64,000 nucleotides of DNA from Pithys albifrons albifrons (lineage: Eukaryota; Chordata; Aves; Passeriformes; Thamnophilidae), in the NCBI RefSeq assembly GCF_047495875.1, contig NC_092459.1, forward strand, positions 91,621,560-91,685,559, read 5' to 3'. Shown one piece after another: positions 37,092-51,600 of the stretch. Every line of letters begins with the position of its first letter. Within the stretch, counting starts at the first letter, position 1. Made by a program: the position numbers and the translations under genes. Below the pieces are notes generated by a model. The model searched no databases, was not told the DNA's origin, and was given only the letters and a program-made list of their open reading frames with translations.

Positions 37092-40000
37092 AAACAGAGC
37101 TTTATCTTGATGTACACTACCTTTCCAATCCTGCACTGAATTACCTGTTCCTTTCATAGCTTGGCAATCATTTGGTATGACCACAGGCACAAGCTCCTGC
37201 TGATTCTTAGATGTGCCAATAAGATCCCCTCTTCTGGATGCAAGAGACTGTCCTGTTTAACACAGCTTTTAAAGGTTGTGATTTGCCAGTGTACAAGCAC
37301 TAAGTGTGATTAATTCTGGGTGTGCTAGCACCCAGCATGGGAACCCAGAGATAACAGGGGAACACTCATTCACTTGCACGAGTCCTAACCTGGCATATTG
37401 AAAGGGCTGTGTGTAAAACAGGGACTGCAATCTAGATTTCACTGTATCTTTCACTTTTAGTCAGACAATTCTTTCTCTCCCTATTTGTATCAATTTTACA
37501 CAGCAAACTTGTTTACTTTAAAGAAAAATCAAGGAACTTACTGCCCTGTTCCTGCAGCAAACTGCCCAGCTATTCTCGAGCCTCCTCTGCATTTTTGCCT
37601 TTGGCTTTGTAGTTTGATCCTTATTGCAGTCTAAATGTTCCCTAAAGATGGAAAACTTTGTCTTGAAACTGACATAGGTGTTCTCATTTCCCCACTTGTT
37701 ATGCAGAAAAAAATACTCTGGACTTTGCACAAAAGCTCAGTTGCTCTTTTAAATGGACTTCCTCACTTTTTTGGGGTCATTTGCTTTAACTATATGTAAC
37801 AGTAGTCAAGGTGCAAATGAAGGAGATGGAAGAAAGCAGTTTGAAATGAATTAAGGCCGAAAGTGTAAAAAAAAAACCCAAAATAATCACAATAGATACG
37901 ATTTCTGGATATGGCTTCTGTTCTGTCTTTCTTCAGCCAGGATTCTTTCTCCCAACAACAACCCAGCAGCCACTGACACGGATTATCTGTTCCAGTGATG
38001 TTCCCCCAGATGTGGTGCCCAGTGGCCAAGGGCCAGCTTGAAGAAGAGTGTTAAACTTTATGAGAATCTGAGCATTTTTGCTATGGTCCAAGGATCCTCA
38101 TAGACTGGATGAAGCCAGAATCCAGTCTTCTGCACTGGTAATGGAGTCTGAAGTTCCTCAGAACAGGAAAGGATCAAAAATATTGTCCTAGGCTACCTGA
38201 GGAAGAACGAGACTAGATTGAGAAGATGCCAGTCCCTCTTAAAATTTTAAATCAGATTGTATTTGTAGGACATGGGACATTTTTGCAGACAAAGTACATT
38301 GAAAGTGTTCTCTTTTGCTGAAGCTTGAACAACATGAGAATAGGTACTCAAACATAACACAGACATGTCAAAGCAAGTAGGTGAAACCTAAAGTAAGAAA
38401 GAAAAGGACAAGCAGTGCAAGTTTCTTCAAATCTGGTCAAAGCTGTAGGTTGTTTTACTGTTATCTGAATGGGATCAGATATTGTTGGTATAGCAATACA
38501 TGAAAATCATGTTATACACACACACAACCTGTTTTGCCAGATAGTACTTTGCAGTACTACAAATCACCATTTACCCTCCAAGACCTTTCCTAAACAGTGA
38601 GCAATCTAAAAGAGAAGCACAAGGAATTTTACACTAGATGAGGAAATAAAAAGGATTCATGAAAATATTAATTCCCATGTTAAATGGAAGGGGGTGCAGC
38701 AGAGATGATAAAGTTCATTCAAGCTGAAACTCTCCTTTAGTACTGTGGCCATTCTTAAAGAATTCAATTATTTATTTTACAGAAATAAATCCAACTTAAA
38801 GTGCCATCAGATATCCAGAAGTAAAGCAAACAAAACTCTGTCTTGAAAAGGTCAGAAGTGAAAATCCGTCAATCGGTGTTATTATCTAGCAAGGTTAGAG
38901 CTGCTGTCCCATTTTTTCCCTCTAATAAACTGCTGGAAGACCAGGTGAAAGAGCTATGATGAAGGCAGTTGGAAAACTCACTTATAAACAACAGTGAAAC
39001 TCAAAATGAAGTGTAATCCTGTGGACAAGGGCTCCCTCTGTGCAAAGACTCTCCCTGTCACAGGATAGGAACAGTGTGCCACAGTGAAAGGTGCCAGCAG
39101 TGGGAGGAAACACATAAAACAAATTAGCCCTCTCCCCTTTCCACCAGTAAATCCATCTGGTAACAGCTGTTACCTATCCAGTTTATACAATCTCTTCTCC
39201 AAAATCTTTGATGTCCAGAAGACTGGAAAATCTAATCGTGTCTTGGGAAAGAGGATAACAAAAATATTGAGAAAGTAATAAAAACACAAGCAATTCTCTT
39301 ATTGCAATACTCACTGAGAAAAAAAGTTTTTCAAATCTGGTTAGTTAGCAAACTCTTTTATAAACCAGTCATGAATGGAGGAAATTTACTATTCATGGCT
39401 ATGGAAATCAAATTTAAAAAAGATCTTGCTTCATTCAGCAATTTTGAGAACAATGATATATTTTCATTTGCTTTGCTAAGGACAACTACAAAATGAGAGA
39501 AATGAGGCTTCCTCTGGAAGCCTTCAGTGTACAGCCAGGGCACAATTTAGCCCATTAGCCCAAGGACTTGATTCTCCATTACATCAGCCCTAATGGAATG
39601 GTGCTTGTGCAATGAAGATGGTAATGAGCGAAATAAGTTGTGATATCTCTGGTTCTACTATATGATCAAACTAGTCAGACACACCAAGTGCCGAGAGGTC
39701 TGTGGTAAGGCACAAAACATGGAACAACTTGACTGCTACCTGCCATGATAGGGCTTCTGAGAAGGAGGTGGCATTCCTAGAGAGACACACCAAGCACAAC
39801 CCTACACTAGGAGTGACAGAACTGCTCTCTTTTGTGCTGATGAAATCACTTGAGATGTGCTACCCACGACATATGCCCCACAGTAGTTAAATGAGGAATG
39901 AGAGTCCTCTTCTGTCCCTTTTGCCCCAGACAAAAAGTTGCAGCATTATGCAAACATGCCCCACTTGGGGCACATCAGGAGGTTGCGGTGCATTGCTGCT

Positions 40001-43000
40001 CTTCCCACTGGATGTATTGGACTGCCCGATGCTGGGCTCAGGCAGGACTTGGCCAGCAGCGCAGGAAATAAACAGCCCTCCTTCTGGAAAACAGGGAGCA
40101 AGCCAGTCTCCTGGCACCTGTTGAAACAAGACTATAAGATTTAAGTTGGGAATACCAATATTCTTTTCCTGCATGGATCCTTCAGGCACAGCTGCAGTAC
40201 CCAACAGAGACTGCAAAACTTGCACAGAGTTTTGCACTGGCTGCTGTGAAATCAGAGTAGCACTCATACCAAAGCAGATATGCAAAGGGAGAGAGATAAT
40301 ATTATTTTTAAAAATTAATTTTAAAGCTCTCCCTCTAGCACAATCCCATTAACCTACAGCTACTGTACACACAGATCTCCCCACCAGGCACCTCAGTTAC
40401 ACATCAGATAATACCCTCAGAGACCTATTTTTTTTTCTATTTGGAGATTACTTACTACAAATTCTCATCAACTTATTTTTGTTTTAAATCACTACAAAAT
40501 GGCTTTCTATTTTTGAGGGGGGGGAAGGTAGAAGGGGGTGAGATGAAGGCCAAAGTATTTTAAATTTTAATGGAAAAAGTCCCTCCAAAGTGCAAAATCT
40601 TTCAAACACAGACTTAGGTGGTTTGTGAAACTTGTGTATGACTGCTCTGTATAGCTTGTACCACACTCTGCCTCCTTCATCCTCTGACACATAGCAAGAA
40701 AACTGGATTCAAAGTGAGATTGCACCATGGTGAATTCATTCCTTGAATTGCATCGTAAGTTCCAGCAATACACAGCGTGGGAACACGTCGATTAGCTCTC
40801 GCTTTGAAAAAATTGGATTTGCAAAGGTCAGCAGTGGCTCGGCCCATTTCTCAGCAGATCTTTGGCTTGCTTTTCATCCTGGGACTAGCAGGGAGGAGGT
40901 CAGAGCAGAATGACAAAAAGAGTGAGCTTTTTGAAGAAAGACCAAAGAATCTGACCATGCTCACAGCAGTGTGGAGGTTTCTTTTGCTCAAAGCAAATAA
41001 AAAGGTAGATTTAAAATCAAATTTATGGGAATAACTTTCTGGCTTTACTTTACATATTAAACAATTAATTCTTTTGGTATAAACTAAGAAATGCTTTCCA
41101 GTGTAACTTTTGGTCTGGCAAGAGCTGCCTGAAGCTAATCCTCAGAAAAGCCTGCTCGCCCTCCCCCATCCCTTCCTTTCTGTGCAAAAGGGTTCAGCCA
41201 GCCTCGAAAAGAGGTAGAAAGAGGCAAAACTCAGCCTCTAGTGGAAGTGGGAAACCCAGGGAGTTTGTGCTGTTTTTCTCCTTTGAAACATGTTTCCCAG
41301 TTGTTTACCTTGCTCCCATGCCAGTGTACTGAGACAGAGGTAGCTTCATTACCCTTTTAAGCCGGAAAATTCACAAAATATTTTGGCCACTCTCTGCACC
41401 TTATTAACATAAACTGGAGTTTCCTCCAGCTGCTGGCAGGGCAGGGTGCTGGTAGTGTGTGATCAAGGCAATTTAGCGGCTGTTGCTGAGGTTCACATTG
41501 GGCTGGTGGTGAAGGATTCCTCCTGGATCCTGGACAGGGGTTTGCTGTGGCCACTTACACTGGAAAGCCACAAAGAGGGAAAGAGGTGGGGAGGAAACAA
41601 AATGAGAGCAGTTTAGAAAGGAATCCAAAAATACCAGCAAGCCTGAGTTGCTTTACCTGTAAATATTAAACATTTGTTGCAGGAATATGCACAGACTGAA
41701 ACATGTCTCCTAGAAAGCTGAAAATAATGGACTCATTAGCTTCATTAGTGTATTTTTTGGCAGATCTCTTTGTATGCCTCACTTTCTCCAGCTTCAAAGC
41801 TTTGTGAAGTCTTGCAGTGTGGGGAAACAAAAGGGAGAATAGCTCTAGCTGCTGTCACAGGGCTCCTCAAGCTGTAAAAATTTGCTTTTTCCTAGTTTGT
41901 CCAACAAGGAACATTGCAGCATTCTGGCATAAAATATGATTTAGAAAGTATCCAAATCATAGAAGACCAAAATTTGATGCACTGTAGGTTCCTGTTAAGT
42001 AGCCAGTACTAATCTAGGTGAATTTTCCTTGTCATTAACTGAGCAAAAGCTGACTACTGGCCTTTACCTTAATTTATTCAACTGAGAAAATTCCTTTCAG
42101 AGTCTGTCCCAGAGATCTGGCTGCTGCAGAAGGTGCCAGCAGGAATACTGCACATCTTGGGAAAGCTGCTGCATGGGGGGCATTTACAGTCTATGCAAAA
42201 GAGGTGTAGAACAGAGTATTTAGGCAGATGAAGATGAAAAGGGAGTGGTTATCTTCAAAATGACAGATGAGTGATGTTTCTGTGACCTAACAGGAAGTAA
42301 TAAATGCTTGTTTTAGGCTTTTAGTGGAGCAATGGCTTCTTCACCTGCTGCTTCATAACTGCATCAGGCTTCTACCAATATCTGATCATCACCACTGCAG
42401 AATGAGTTTATAGATGTCATGTAACAACTCTGTGGAAGAGATTGTGCCAGCTCCCCTCACAAGTGTTATGCACCACAGATAGAGGCATATTCTGAAGTTT
42501 TCCATTACCTCACATAACAATAACTCTTTAACTGCACCTTCACTTCCCAGTTACAGAGGTGGAGGCAAGTAGGGGACCTGAGTAATCTCAGGGATCTGAT
42601 CCCCAGCTAAGCGGATCTCTCTTCAGAGAATGCTAAATATGAGATCCCATCTACAAGTTTTGTTGGAGCATTCTTGTTAGGAATGTAATTTTTAATTTGA
42701 CAGATTTGCACAAAATTTGACCTGCAGAAAATTGTATGTGGGCACATACGTCTTTTGCAAAGTTTGTATCTGTGTATGTGTAGGTAAACATATACCTTAC
42801 CATGGAGAGCCTAGGCATTAATGTATCTGGATTACCTGTGCACAGCCATTCATGGTCAGTCTTCAAACCCCAGATCTAGCTGCTTTTTTCTATTTAGCAT
42901 CCTCTTGTCTTTCTGTTTTCATTTTAACACTCTTTTATGTGTGATGTTTTTATCAACACTTACTTCATCTTTCTTCAGTGGAGAAAGGCATCCTTATTGC

Positions 43001-46000
43001 ACCTTTCACATATGAATAAGCTTCATAACTGAAAACACTAAGTGCTGGTTTTAGCTTTCTTTTTTACATAAACAAACCAAAGTCAGAAGGTTAAACAACT
43101 ACAGTTGAGGGTACCTTGCTAAGCTGCACTAAGAAAATGGAAGATTGGTCTGAACACATATTTTTTATTAAAAGAGAATGAACATAAATTACAGCTGCTG
43201 ACTATGTAGTCATTCTTTTTATGAGGTGTTTCCCTATACCCATATATGATTTCCACATATAAATTCCCTGCTGGACTGAAAACTCACATGAAACTGGTGT
43301 TTTCCTTAATAAATTGTCTACAGAATCAGTATTTCATCTCAGATGTAAAAAGTTCATTAGGGAAAAAAAGCATCCCAGTGTCCTGGAGGAAAGCAATGCC
43401 AGACACTATCAAAGCTAAGAAAAAAGATCTGCCTGCAGATTGTAGAGCATTTCCCCCTGCTTTTCTACTTAATTATTTTCCATAATTTAATAAAATCCAA
43501 TATAACACAGCATGTTTTAATGGTGCCTGCGGTAACAACCACTCAGTCCAGTGCAGAAAAAAGCAATTCTGTTCCACTGAGGATTTCAGCATGTTAAATT
43601 CTTTTTCCTTTAAAAGTTTCTTGAAGTAGGAATAGGCTCCTAGCTCTGAAACAATCTGTCTCTGAGCACAGAAACCCTGAAGTCCTCTGCTCTGAAAGAG
43701 TCTGTTTGCTGGAATGCCCTCAAACCATGCAGTGTGGAAGCCTGGGAACTGCTCCAGGTCTGCTTACCGAGGTCTTCTCACCAGGGAAAATCACTGCAAC
43801 CAGAATCAGATGTTCCATATGGGGTGCTCAGTTGTAAATCTGAGAAAGCACTAAAAATATGAAATTGTAAAATAAAATTCCCCAGAGCACACATGAAAAT
43901 CCACATTCATCATTACCATTGTTACTCCATGTAGAGAAGAGGTAACGCTAAACTAAACCGGATGGCAAAATATTAAGGGTCATCTGCTGCTGCTCTTGCT
44001 ATAGAAGTGCAGCTGTCTTCTGAAGAAACCAGTGAGTTCAGCAGAGACTGGGTGAAGAATGTGCTCCTAAGAGATTCCTCCTTCTAGAGAAAAACGCTTG
44101 GTTTGACAAACTGCTGGATGTGTGTCAGAATGTGACAGAAGGGGGACATTTTTAGCAACACTTCACTGAACTAGTGTGGCACATTCTGGTCCCCAAAAGC
44201 ACAGTTGCTTTCATTCCCATAATTTACTTTCATCTGTCTTTTTCAAAACCTTCCCTAATTAAACTTAATTGCCATGCAGTCACACATTAGTGCAACATTC
44301 TGTCCACTTATGGACCACCCATAAAAACCTTCATAGCATTAATCCTGGAAAGTGGTAGACTGCTTGTTTTGTTTTGTTTTCTAATGTGCGTAAGTGCCTA
44401 TAATGCACAGGGATGGCTTTCTGGAACTGATACTTGACTCTGATTATCATGAAAAGATTCCTAGTTTATATCAGAAAATTAGAGAGGTCAGAAGGGTGTT
44501 TGGTTTTGGGAAAAACAAGCATTTGTGATGATTTGGAATCTGCAAACCTTGGTGCAGAACTCAGACATGGGGATTCCCAGCCCTTTGCTAAATTTAACTC
44601 CCTTCTTACGACAGTTATGGGTCAGACCATAACAATTTGGATACCCTCAGCCTTTGTGAGTTAGCTAGGTTCTCTCCATCACTTAAGTCTCAGTGAGATA
44701 CTCCCAATAAGCAATGGTCCGACAACCTATTGAAACCCCTGTAAACCATCTTTAAAGCTGGTCAAAGGTCTAGTCTGAGGACGCCTCTAGTTTAGAGGAG
44801 CAGATCCATTACAGAGTATTTAGAAATAGTAAAACAACAGCACAGAATTGCAGGGAAGCCACGTGAAATATTCTTGCAAGCAGCTGATTATTCTCTAAAA
44901 TGACAGTTTATCTGAGTACAATAACTCCCATACCTTCCAAGTCAAGACGACCCTTGAATTTCTAGTATCCTGAAGCAAAACCAGCAAGCATCACGTATCT
45001 CAGAAGTAAGCTGCTCCCAATATGCTTCCAGGCAGAAATGCTCAGCCACGCTGGGTAGGCTGAAAATTCACACGACTAGAGGGACAACGCATGAAAAGGA
45101 CAAGTAGAAAGTAGTGTTAAGACAATAAAATCAAAACTTTTGTAGCAAACAGACAATATAATAACTTATAGCACAGAGATATAACATGAGGGAATTTCAG
45201 CCTCACTCACTTCAGTGAGAGTCAGAGATCACACAATATGACTGAAAACTTAATTTACTATTTGCATTGACTACTCTTCTCTGTGATTTCTGGGTGCTAT
45301 GGGACAATGCCACTATTTTGGCCACTGCTACAAATACTTTTTTAGTCCAGTAATGACAAAGGGAAGAACAAAATTTAGGTCCAAGTAAATATTTCTAAAT
45401 TATTAATAAGTGATAAAGTTACATCTAGATTTTTCCAAAGCTTTCAAGCTTTGTAGAAAAGGGAAAAATGAAAGGAGAAATACCAAGAACTCAATAACCA
45501 GCAAGGACTTGTTGCACAAGTGACTAAATTTGTCCAAACTACACAGAACTAGCACATTCTTTGAAAAAAGTAGGACTCTTACATTACATGTGTGATACAA
45601 AAATAAAATAGAGAACAGGATATACATACATTATGCCTGTGAATCCAGAGGCAAGTTCTGATGATTTAACATTTTAATGTCAGGGAAAATAATTCTTTTC
45701 AGTCATACCTTTGTGAATTTCAAAACTCAGCAAAAAACCAAACCAAACTAAACCAAAACAACTAAAACAAAAGCCCCTCAACCTCCTAATTCTAATTTAC
45801 TTGATTTCAATAAAAATGCAATTTTTTTGTTTAATAAAAGTTAGAAAATTTCAAATGACCCAAGTTTTTTTTCAATGTTTCTTTCTTAAAAGCCACATAC
45901 AAAAGCCCTCATTGTTATCAGTGTTGATACTATCTTTGTCCCTTATTTACCACCCAGCCCTAGCATTCTTTCTGGGTGGGAACAGCTCAAGGCAAACACT

Positions 46001-47835
46001 CATGAGCAAACTGAAGTGACAAGCAAACAAGCAAAACAGAGTCAAGAAAAAGAAAAGTGCGTACTTGCTGCAGGGTACTGAGAGTATCATAGCTGCATTG
46101 AGTTAGTCCTACAATTTTAATTGGTCATTATAGAAAAAAACTGACATATGTTATCAAAGACAACTCCCCAGCCCAGAAATGCTGAAGTATATGAACATGT
46201 TGCAATCCTACTGACACCACCAGCATCATTCCAAAGAAGAAACTGGGGTTCTTTTGTTTTGTCAAGTAGGGTTCTCTCACAAATGTTAAAGCCTTTCGAT
46301 GGCATAAATGTAGCAATCCTGAAGACTATTATACGAGGGGGGCAAGCTTGTTTACTATGGGGCTTGTGCACTGCAGGCCCTTAATATCTGGGGTGCAGTT
46401 TAACCCAAGGCATATAGGCAGCAGGGTTAGGATATATATGATGTGAAATATGACAATCTGGAATGTCTTTGTGGATATTTACTGAGAGAAAACACGTGTC
46501 ACCTCTGTGATTGTTTTTATGCATCTTTTGACTTGCTTTTAAAAATAAGCAAAATATCCAATCTCTAAAAATACCGACTACTCAAAAGTACACAGCTCCT
46601 TAGGGAAATGAGGTTACAACACAATTGTACCATACAAATATTTGCCTGTCATCTGTTTGCTCTTTCCCCCCAGTTTTAACTCCATTTTACAAAAGGGCAG
46701 AGGTCTCTATGAGTGTCAAGGTCTTGCAAGTCCCGTGCAAAATGGGGACAGCCGACGCTGAGCACACAGCCGTGCTGCCCTGGTCACGCACACAGTCCTC
46801 CCTGCCAGGTGCTGGAGGCATGAAGGACAGGGAGGGCTGACGGTGGAGGAGAACTGGAAAGCTGACAGGGAGGCAGAGGAGACACAAATCCACAGGAAAT
46901 GAGTTCTCTCTAGTTTGGCTGCCTGTGGGTCAACTTGTCAACTGATTTATACAATATTTTCTCTTCATTTCTTGAGTTCTACTGAAAATTATTTTTTTGC
47001 CAGTGATGCTTTCCAGGAACAGATTGAAGTGCTCAATTCAAAAACTCCTGACAGTATCATTTATATGCCGAACAAGGAGGCCCACCAAACAAGCTTTTAC
47101 TTATGTTTGGCTTTAACCTTGCTGATGCCTTTTCAGTGAACTATGAGCCAAATTCCTCATTTCACTGCCTTAACTAGTGTGTAGATACCGACATCCCCAA
47201 TCCCCCTTTTCCAGGTCAAGATCATGTTTCATTAGAGACCAGCTGAGCCTCTGAGTATATTTTGTCATAAATGCTGGTCTCACAGATCTTGATGGGAGAG
47301 CATGTGTGCATTGGGGGTTTGGTACCTACCTGTGTATGTACATACATTTAATTCAGTGATGCAGATACCCTGATGGTTATAATTCTGTCCCACAGAAAGC
47401 AATATTAAGTACAGAGCCTGTTCCTACACACTTATTTTAAATGGGATTAATCAAATGAATTCATATTCAGTACTTCTGGGAGTAACAGAAATCCACTGAC
47501 ACCAACAAATCATGATTAAAAGTGCAGGAAGCCTCACTAGGGAATCATTGCAGCTTTTCTACTTTGTTTTGATTAATGTTTAATTCTGGTACAGGCAAAA
47601 CCAAGAATAAGTTGAAGATTAAAAAAAGTATTTGTTCTAATTGAAGTATTTTGCTTACTAACAGTGTCACCACCAAGTGAACAACAAAAGAACCATGAAC
47701 TCCATTGATCTAAAGAAACCACACAACTATTTAGGAAAACAAATATATATTTAGGGTCCCAGGCAACAAGCATCAGTTACCTGATGCATCCCAGGACAGA
47801 ACCACACAGTATTGATTATATACAGTAATACTATT
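37092..47835. other. Non-coding stretch, no confirmed gene
   Basis: Mostly AT-rich unique sequence with minor simple repeats (TTTTG-like near 44363-44380, AAACC-like at 45731-45772). A 132-codon minus-strand open frame at 39887-40285 lacks a convincing donor. The stretch at about 41100-41900 is less AT-rich, with E-box-like cagctgctgg and T/A-rich motifs, and might be regulatory; this is weak inference. ATTAAA on the minus strand at 47579-47584 may serve the candidate gene ending at 47836. Confidence 0.45.
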
Positions 47836-48128
47836 TCATGGTTTGTCTGGATAAAATGTGGTAATTAAATTTGTATTGTCAACATCCAGTCCCTGTGATC
47901 TAAATACATACAAACCCGGGAAATCTAGTCCAGACAAAAGAAGCACCTCTCCACCTGGGAGGAAATAACAAGTTCTATCATCACTCATCCAGTGGTTCGA
48001 ATACACCTGGCACAGACAGCCATCAGGAGTAAGGCTTCTCTGGAGCTCACTGCCCACCCTTGCACACTCCATGGCAGCACTAACTTGCTGGAAGCCCTCA
48101 GCCCACCTCTGCACTCTGCTTACAGCAT
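47836..48128 (-). CDS. Candidate 3'-terminal coding exon, unidentified protein
   Basis: On the minus strand, a pyrimidine-rich acceptor (tttttccctttcttag, AG at plus 48129-48130) opens a 293-nt unit that reads in phase 1 for 96 codons and ends at TGA (47836-47838). Protein-like segments are AVSRVQRWAEGFQQVSAAME, then CLCQVYSNHWMSDDRTCYFL, PGGEVLLLSGLDFPGLYVF and a polar C-terminus ending YPDKP. ATTAAA lies about 250 nt past the stop (plus 47584-47579). Two upstream exon-like units (48385-48459, 48550-48615) join it without a frame break. I do not recognise the family, so the role is unknown. It could still be chance or a decayed gene. Confidence 0.35.
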
Positions 48129-48384
48129 CTAAGAAAGGGAAAAATTACTTAAGTGAAATAATTAACAATTAATTCTTCTTACAACATCTTTAAATTTATG
48201 GTTTGGCTGTGTTGCAAATCACTGATTTAAAGTAATGATGCCCAAGTTCAGTAACTGACATTCTGCTTCATCCTTTCAAAACTAACGTTTTGGAAAGATG
48301 ATCTCAAAACTAAAGTTTGAATTATTTGTAATGGCAGAAAGAGGATTTCTGTCATTGATTGAGCAGCCAGGCAAGCACACTCAC

Positions 48385-48459
48385 AGAGGGTAAACTCTAG
48401 CTCATGCAGTTTCTGACACAACTGGAAGTTTATTTGCTTTTTCTGTGTTTCATTAAAAA
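48385..48459 (-). CDS. Candidate internal coding exon, unidentified
   Basis: The acceptor ttatttattgatctcag (AG at plus 48460-48461) and donor ccctct|gtgagtg (below 48385) bound 75 nt, phase 1 to phase 1. The helical-looking peptide runs from FNETQKKQINFQLCQKLH to ELEFTL. The split codon with the exon at 48128 gives Tyr. The stop-free frame continues upstream through the next 90 bp, so this unit and 48550-48615 may be one 231-nt exon instead of two. Confidence 0.25.
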
Positions 48460-48549
48460 CTGAGATCAATAAATAATTTCTATTTTCTAGTAAGAAAAAA
48501 CCCCTTGATGTGCTGCTGTAGCTTGGGAAAACAAACTTTGAGGACCTAC

Positions 48550-48615
48550 TTCTGATGCTGTGTCGGAATAGCTGTAATGGTTTGCCTGCTGTCCTCATTG
48601 TAATGGTTTGTACCA
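48550..48615 (-). CDS. Candidate internal coding exon, unidentified
   Basis: The acceptor tatatttttcctgggcag (AG at plus 48616-48617) and a modest donor catcagaa|gtaggt bound 66 nt, phase 1 to phase 1 (VQTITMRTAGKPLQLFRHSI then R). It lies in a 140-codon stop-free minus-strand stretch (48248-48667) with the unit at 48385-48459. The 90-bp gap between them has no in-frame stop, so it may be retained exon sequence rather than an intron. Confidence 0.22.
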
Positions 48616-51600
48616 CTGCCCAGGAAAAATATACTGCAGCATTGTACTTATTCATGATGAGTAACACTTAGGAATATTAGAACCAGCCTGTATGTATATG
48701 CACTTATAGTTAGAATTACAAATTTTAAAAACAAACATAATAAGACAACTGTCCTACTAATATTGTCTGAGGCCTCATAAGCATAGAAATGCCATTGGTC
48801 TAGAAGCGTGTAACTTTGCATATTTAAATGTATCTGTATAAATATTTGTCTGAACACTTTTATCTGCCTCAAAAATGTAAAAAAAATTATAGAAATAGAT
48901 GTTCTTTGGCCTTTACGTAGACTTCAACAGTTAAAAATAGCCCAGAATCCAAAACAACACCACAACACCACCAAACCCAACAATATTTATTCTTTCTGCT
49001 GAAGCCATTACCCAACTTCCCAGCACTAATTCTGAACTCTGCTTCTTGCTGTGCTGTAAGTACGACAAAGGGTGGGCAGGAGCAGCAGACAATATAAACT
49101 GTAAAGTTGGCTTGAGTGTAACTGGAGAGCTGAGCTCTGCAGACCCTGGCAAGCCTCAGCTTGTGCAGCTTTACCGGCAGGTCATCAGAGAGCTCAGCTG
49201 TGGTTAGTGCTGGGGCGGGCAGAGCCGAGGGCAGTGCTGGATGGGTGCCCACACCTTGTCAGTCTAGGAGGGGAAACAACGTGGAGTAGCTGTGCCACAT
49301 GATTTCACTTAGGGGAAGTTCTGACTTACAGAAACAGCAGGCTCTGTTTTGGGAAGGGAGTAACCCTCTGGACCTACAGAGCACTGTGGGAACAGTTCTG
49401 TCGCTTTTATTCCCACTAAGCAGGCCTATTCCCCTAAGCAGACCCAAACACTTACATGAACTCTGTATAAATAAGGTTATAAAGCTAATAATGTCCTTTA
49501 ACCATAAAGAGATAATACCAACCATGAAACCTGAGGGGCCTTTTCTTGTCTCCTGCACATATGAAAGATGGCATTAAAGGAGATTAGTTTAAACCATTTG
49601 CAATTTCCTTTATGCAATAAAAGATTTTCTTTGCTTGGAATTTTCCTATTTGTGGTGTGTATTTGGACTCAGTATAGCATAATACTTCCCTCAGTATCCC
49701 TGCTTTTAATGATGCTCGCAGCATTTGAGCCATTCATCAAACGTGACAACTGAAACAGCTAGGAGTTAATGGGAGCATGAGCAGTTTGACAAACACAGTC
49801 TATTTGACAAGGCTGAGGTCAGGACTAAAAGAACTGCTCTTCGTTAAATAAACAGAAAAGCAACAAAGTAAAAGCAAAATCTCTTCAGCCATTTATCAAC
49901 TTTAAAAGCCTTTTTGTTATAAGAAACAAAGTGAAGCTGTACACAGAGATGGGAATTAAATGGTGTTGGAAGAATTCAGCTGACTTCTTTTTCAGGTGAA
50001 ATTAAAAGCTCAGTTAAAACTGGGGGATTATGTCCATAAAACTGACACACAGCTACATAATACCTAAACCTACACTTTAGAGCTGTCTGCTTCTGAACTG
50101 AATTACTATTTTAAAGAACCCAGGCTTTTCCTAGATAACAGATTGATTCAGGTGGCACTGAAAAGAGAACTGTATCACAAGAGATGACTTTCCAGACATG
50201 CAAAGCAGGAGAGCACTGTATAGGCATGTTCAGGACCACAGCTGAGACTCCCATTGCTGCTTCAGTAACAAATTTCCCTGACACCAACCTGTGCCAGGCG
50301 CCTACCAGAGTCTGCAAAATACCAGTTTTGCATTTAGACGCAATATTGCCTGTAGGAAATCCCTGGATATCAAACAACTCCTGGAAGCTAATAATTAGTG
50401 CAGCCACTAACTTCCTCTCTTGCTTCATGGTTTTTCCTCTGTCCAAGCCACTGGAGGTTCTTGTATTCCCTGAGTAAAGTGGCTTTCAGAGCATGCAGCA
50501 CACATAATAAAAATAAGGATAATTTCACTACTAATTGTTTGTTTGTTTGTTTGCTTGTTTTCTTAATTAAGTGTGTATTGGCAAGCTAAGTCAAAACCTT
50601 ACTGTTCTGGGTTTGGTCTTACATTCTATATATCAAAGATGGTCTCCAGGCATTATGGTGTTGACTTCAATGAGAACAAGACTGACTTTCCTGTGATTCA
50701 ACTTTCTTGATGTTTAAATTTGGGAGTGATAATATTCTCATGACTAGATAAGGCAATACAAATTTAAGCACTGAGAAATTCTTTGGTGTTATAACTGTGT
50801 AGACTATTTGCTAACCAATTGCCTACCATCGCCTTACGTAATCCTTTCTACCACTATCCAGAAATCACCAATACCATTAGGAAATTTCCATCAGAAGCAA
50901 GTAAACTGGCAAAATTCAGTAAGTTTTTAAAATCCTAAAGTTTCAGGAAAGGCCTTTATGGCTTTGGGGCTGGACATGTTGCCAGATGAAAAAATCCCTT
51001 CTCTTTTCAGACTTCTCCATCTTTTCTGTTGTTTTCATGCTTTTATGACTAGTGGCAGTTTAAAGATAATAAAGAAAAAAGGCACACATTGAGGCAAAAG
51101 GACAGCAGAATGACTAAAAATAGTTACAAAATTTACAGATTAATTTTGTAAATCTTGTTTCTCTAGTAAATTTTCATCTTTTCTTTCATAAAGCAATTTG
51201 TACATCTAACTAATAAACTTAACAACTCGCATTGCTGCTGGAAAGTAATGAAAGACTTCTTTTCCTGGAAATGATTGATTACAGTGTGGATAAATGAAAT
51301 AATTTTCCCTCTTTTCATTATGCTTTAAGCAAAACACCCATTACAGGAGTACTGTGCAGCCATTTGGAGTTATGAATTGTATTTCATTTAGCCTATCAAA
51401 CACAGTCTAATTCCTGTTTTAACTCTGCCTCTCTTCCAAACCTTCTTTTCAAGACTACACTAATGTAACCTAATTTTGACAGAGCATTCTGGTCTCTGGG
51501 CAGCTCTGACGCTTGAGCTCTTTTCCATCTGGAATGGGTTTTTCATCTGCTTAATACCAGAGCTTTCTGGTTTATTTGGTTTAGTTGTTTTGTAATATAC

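Noticed and set aside
39887..40285. 132-codon minus-strand frame resembling a Ser/Pro/Gln-rich protein tail
   Set aside because: An acceptor-like tctgatttcacag is present, but there is no good donor, no in-frame partner exon and no recognised similarity.
47993..48003. tRNA or SINE B box (ggttcgaatac)
   Set aside because: The final conserved C pair is missing, there is no A box at the right distance, and it lies in the candidate exon.
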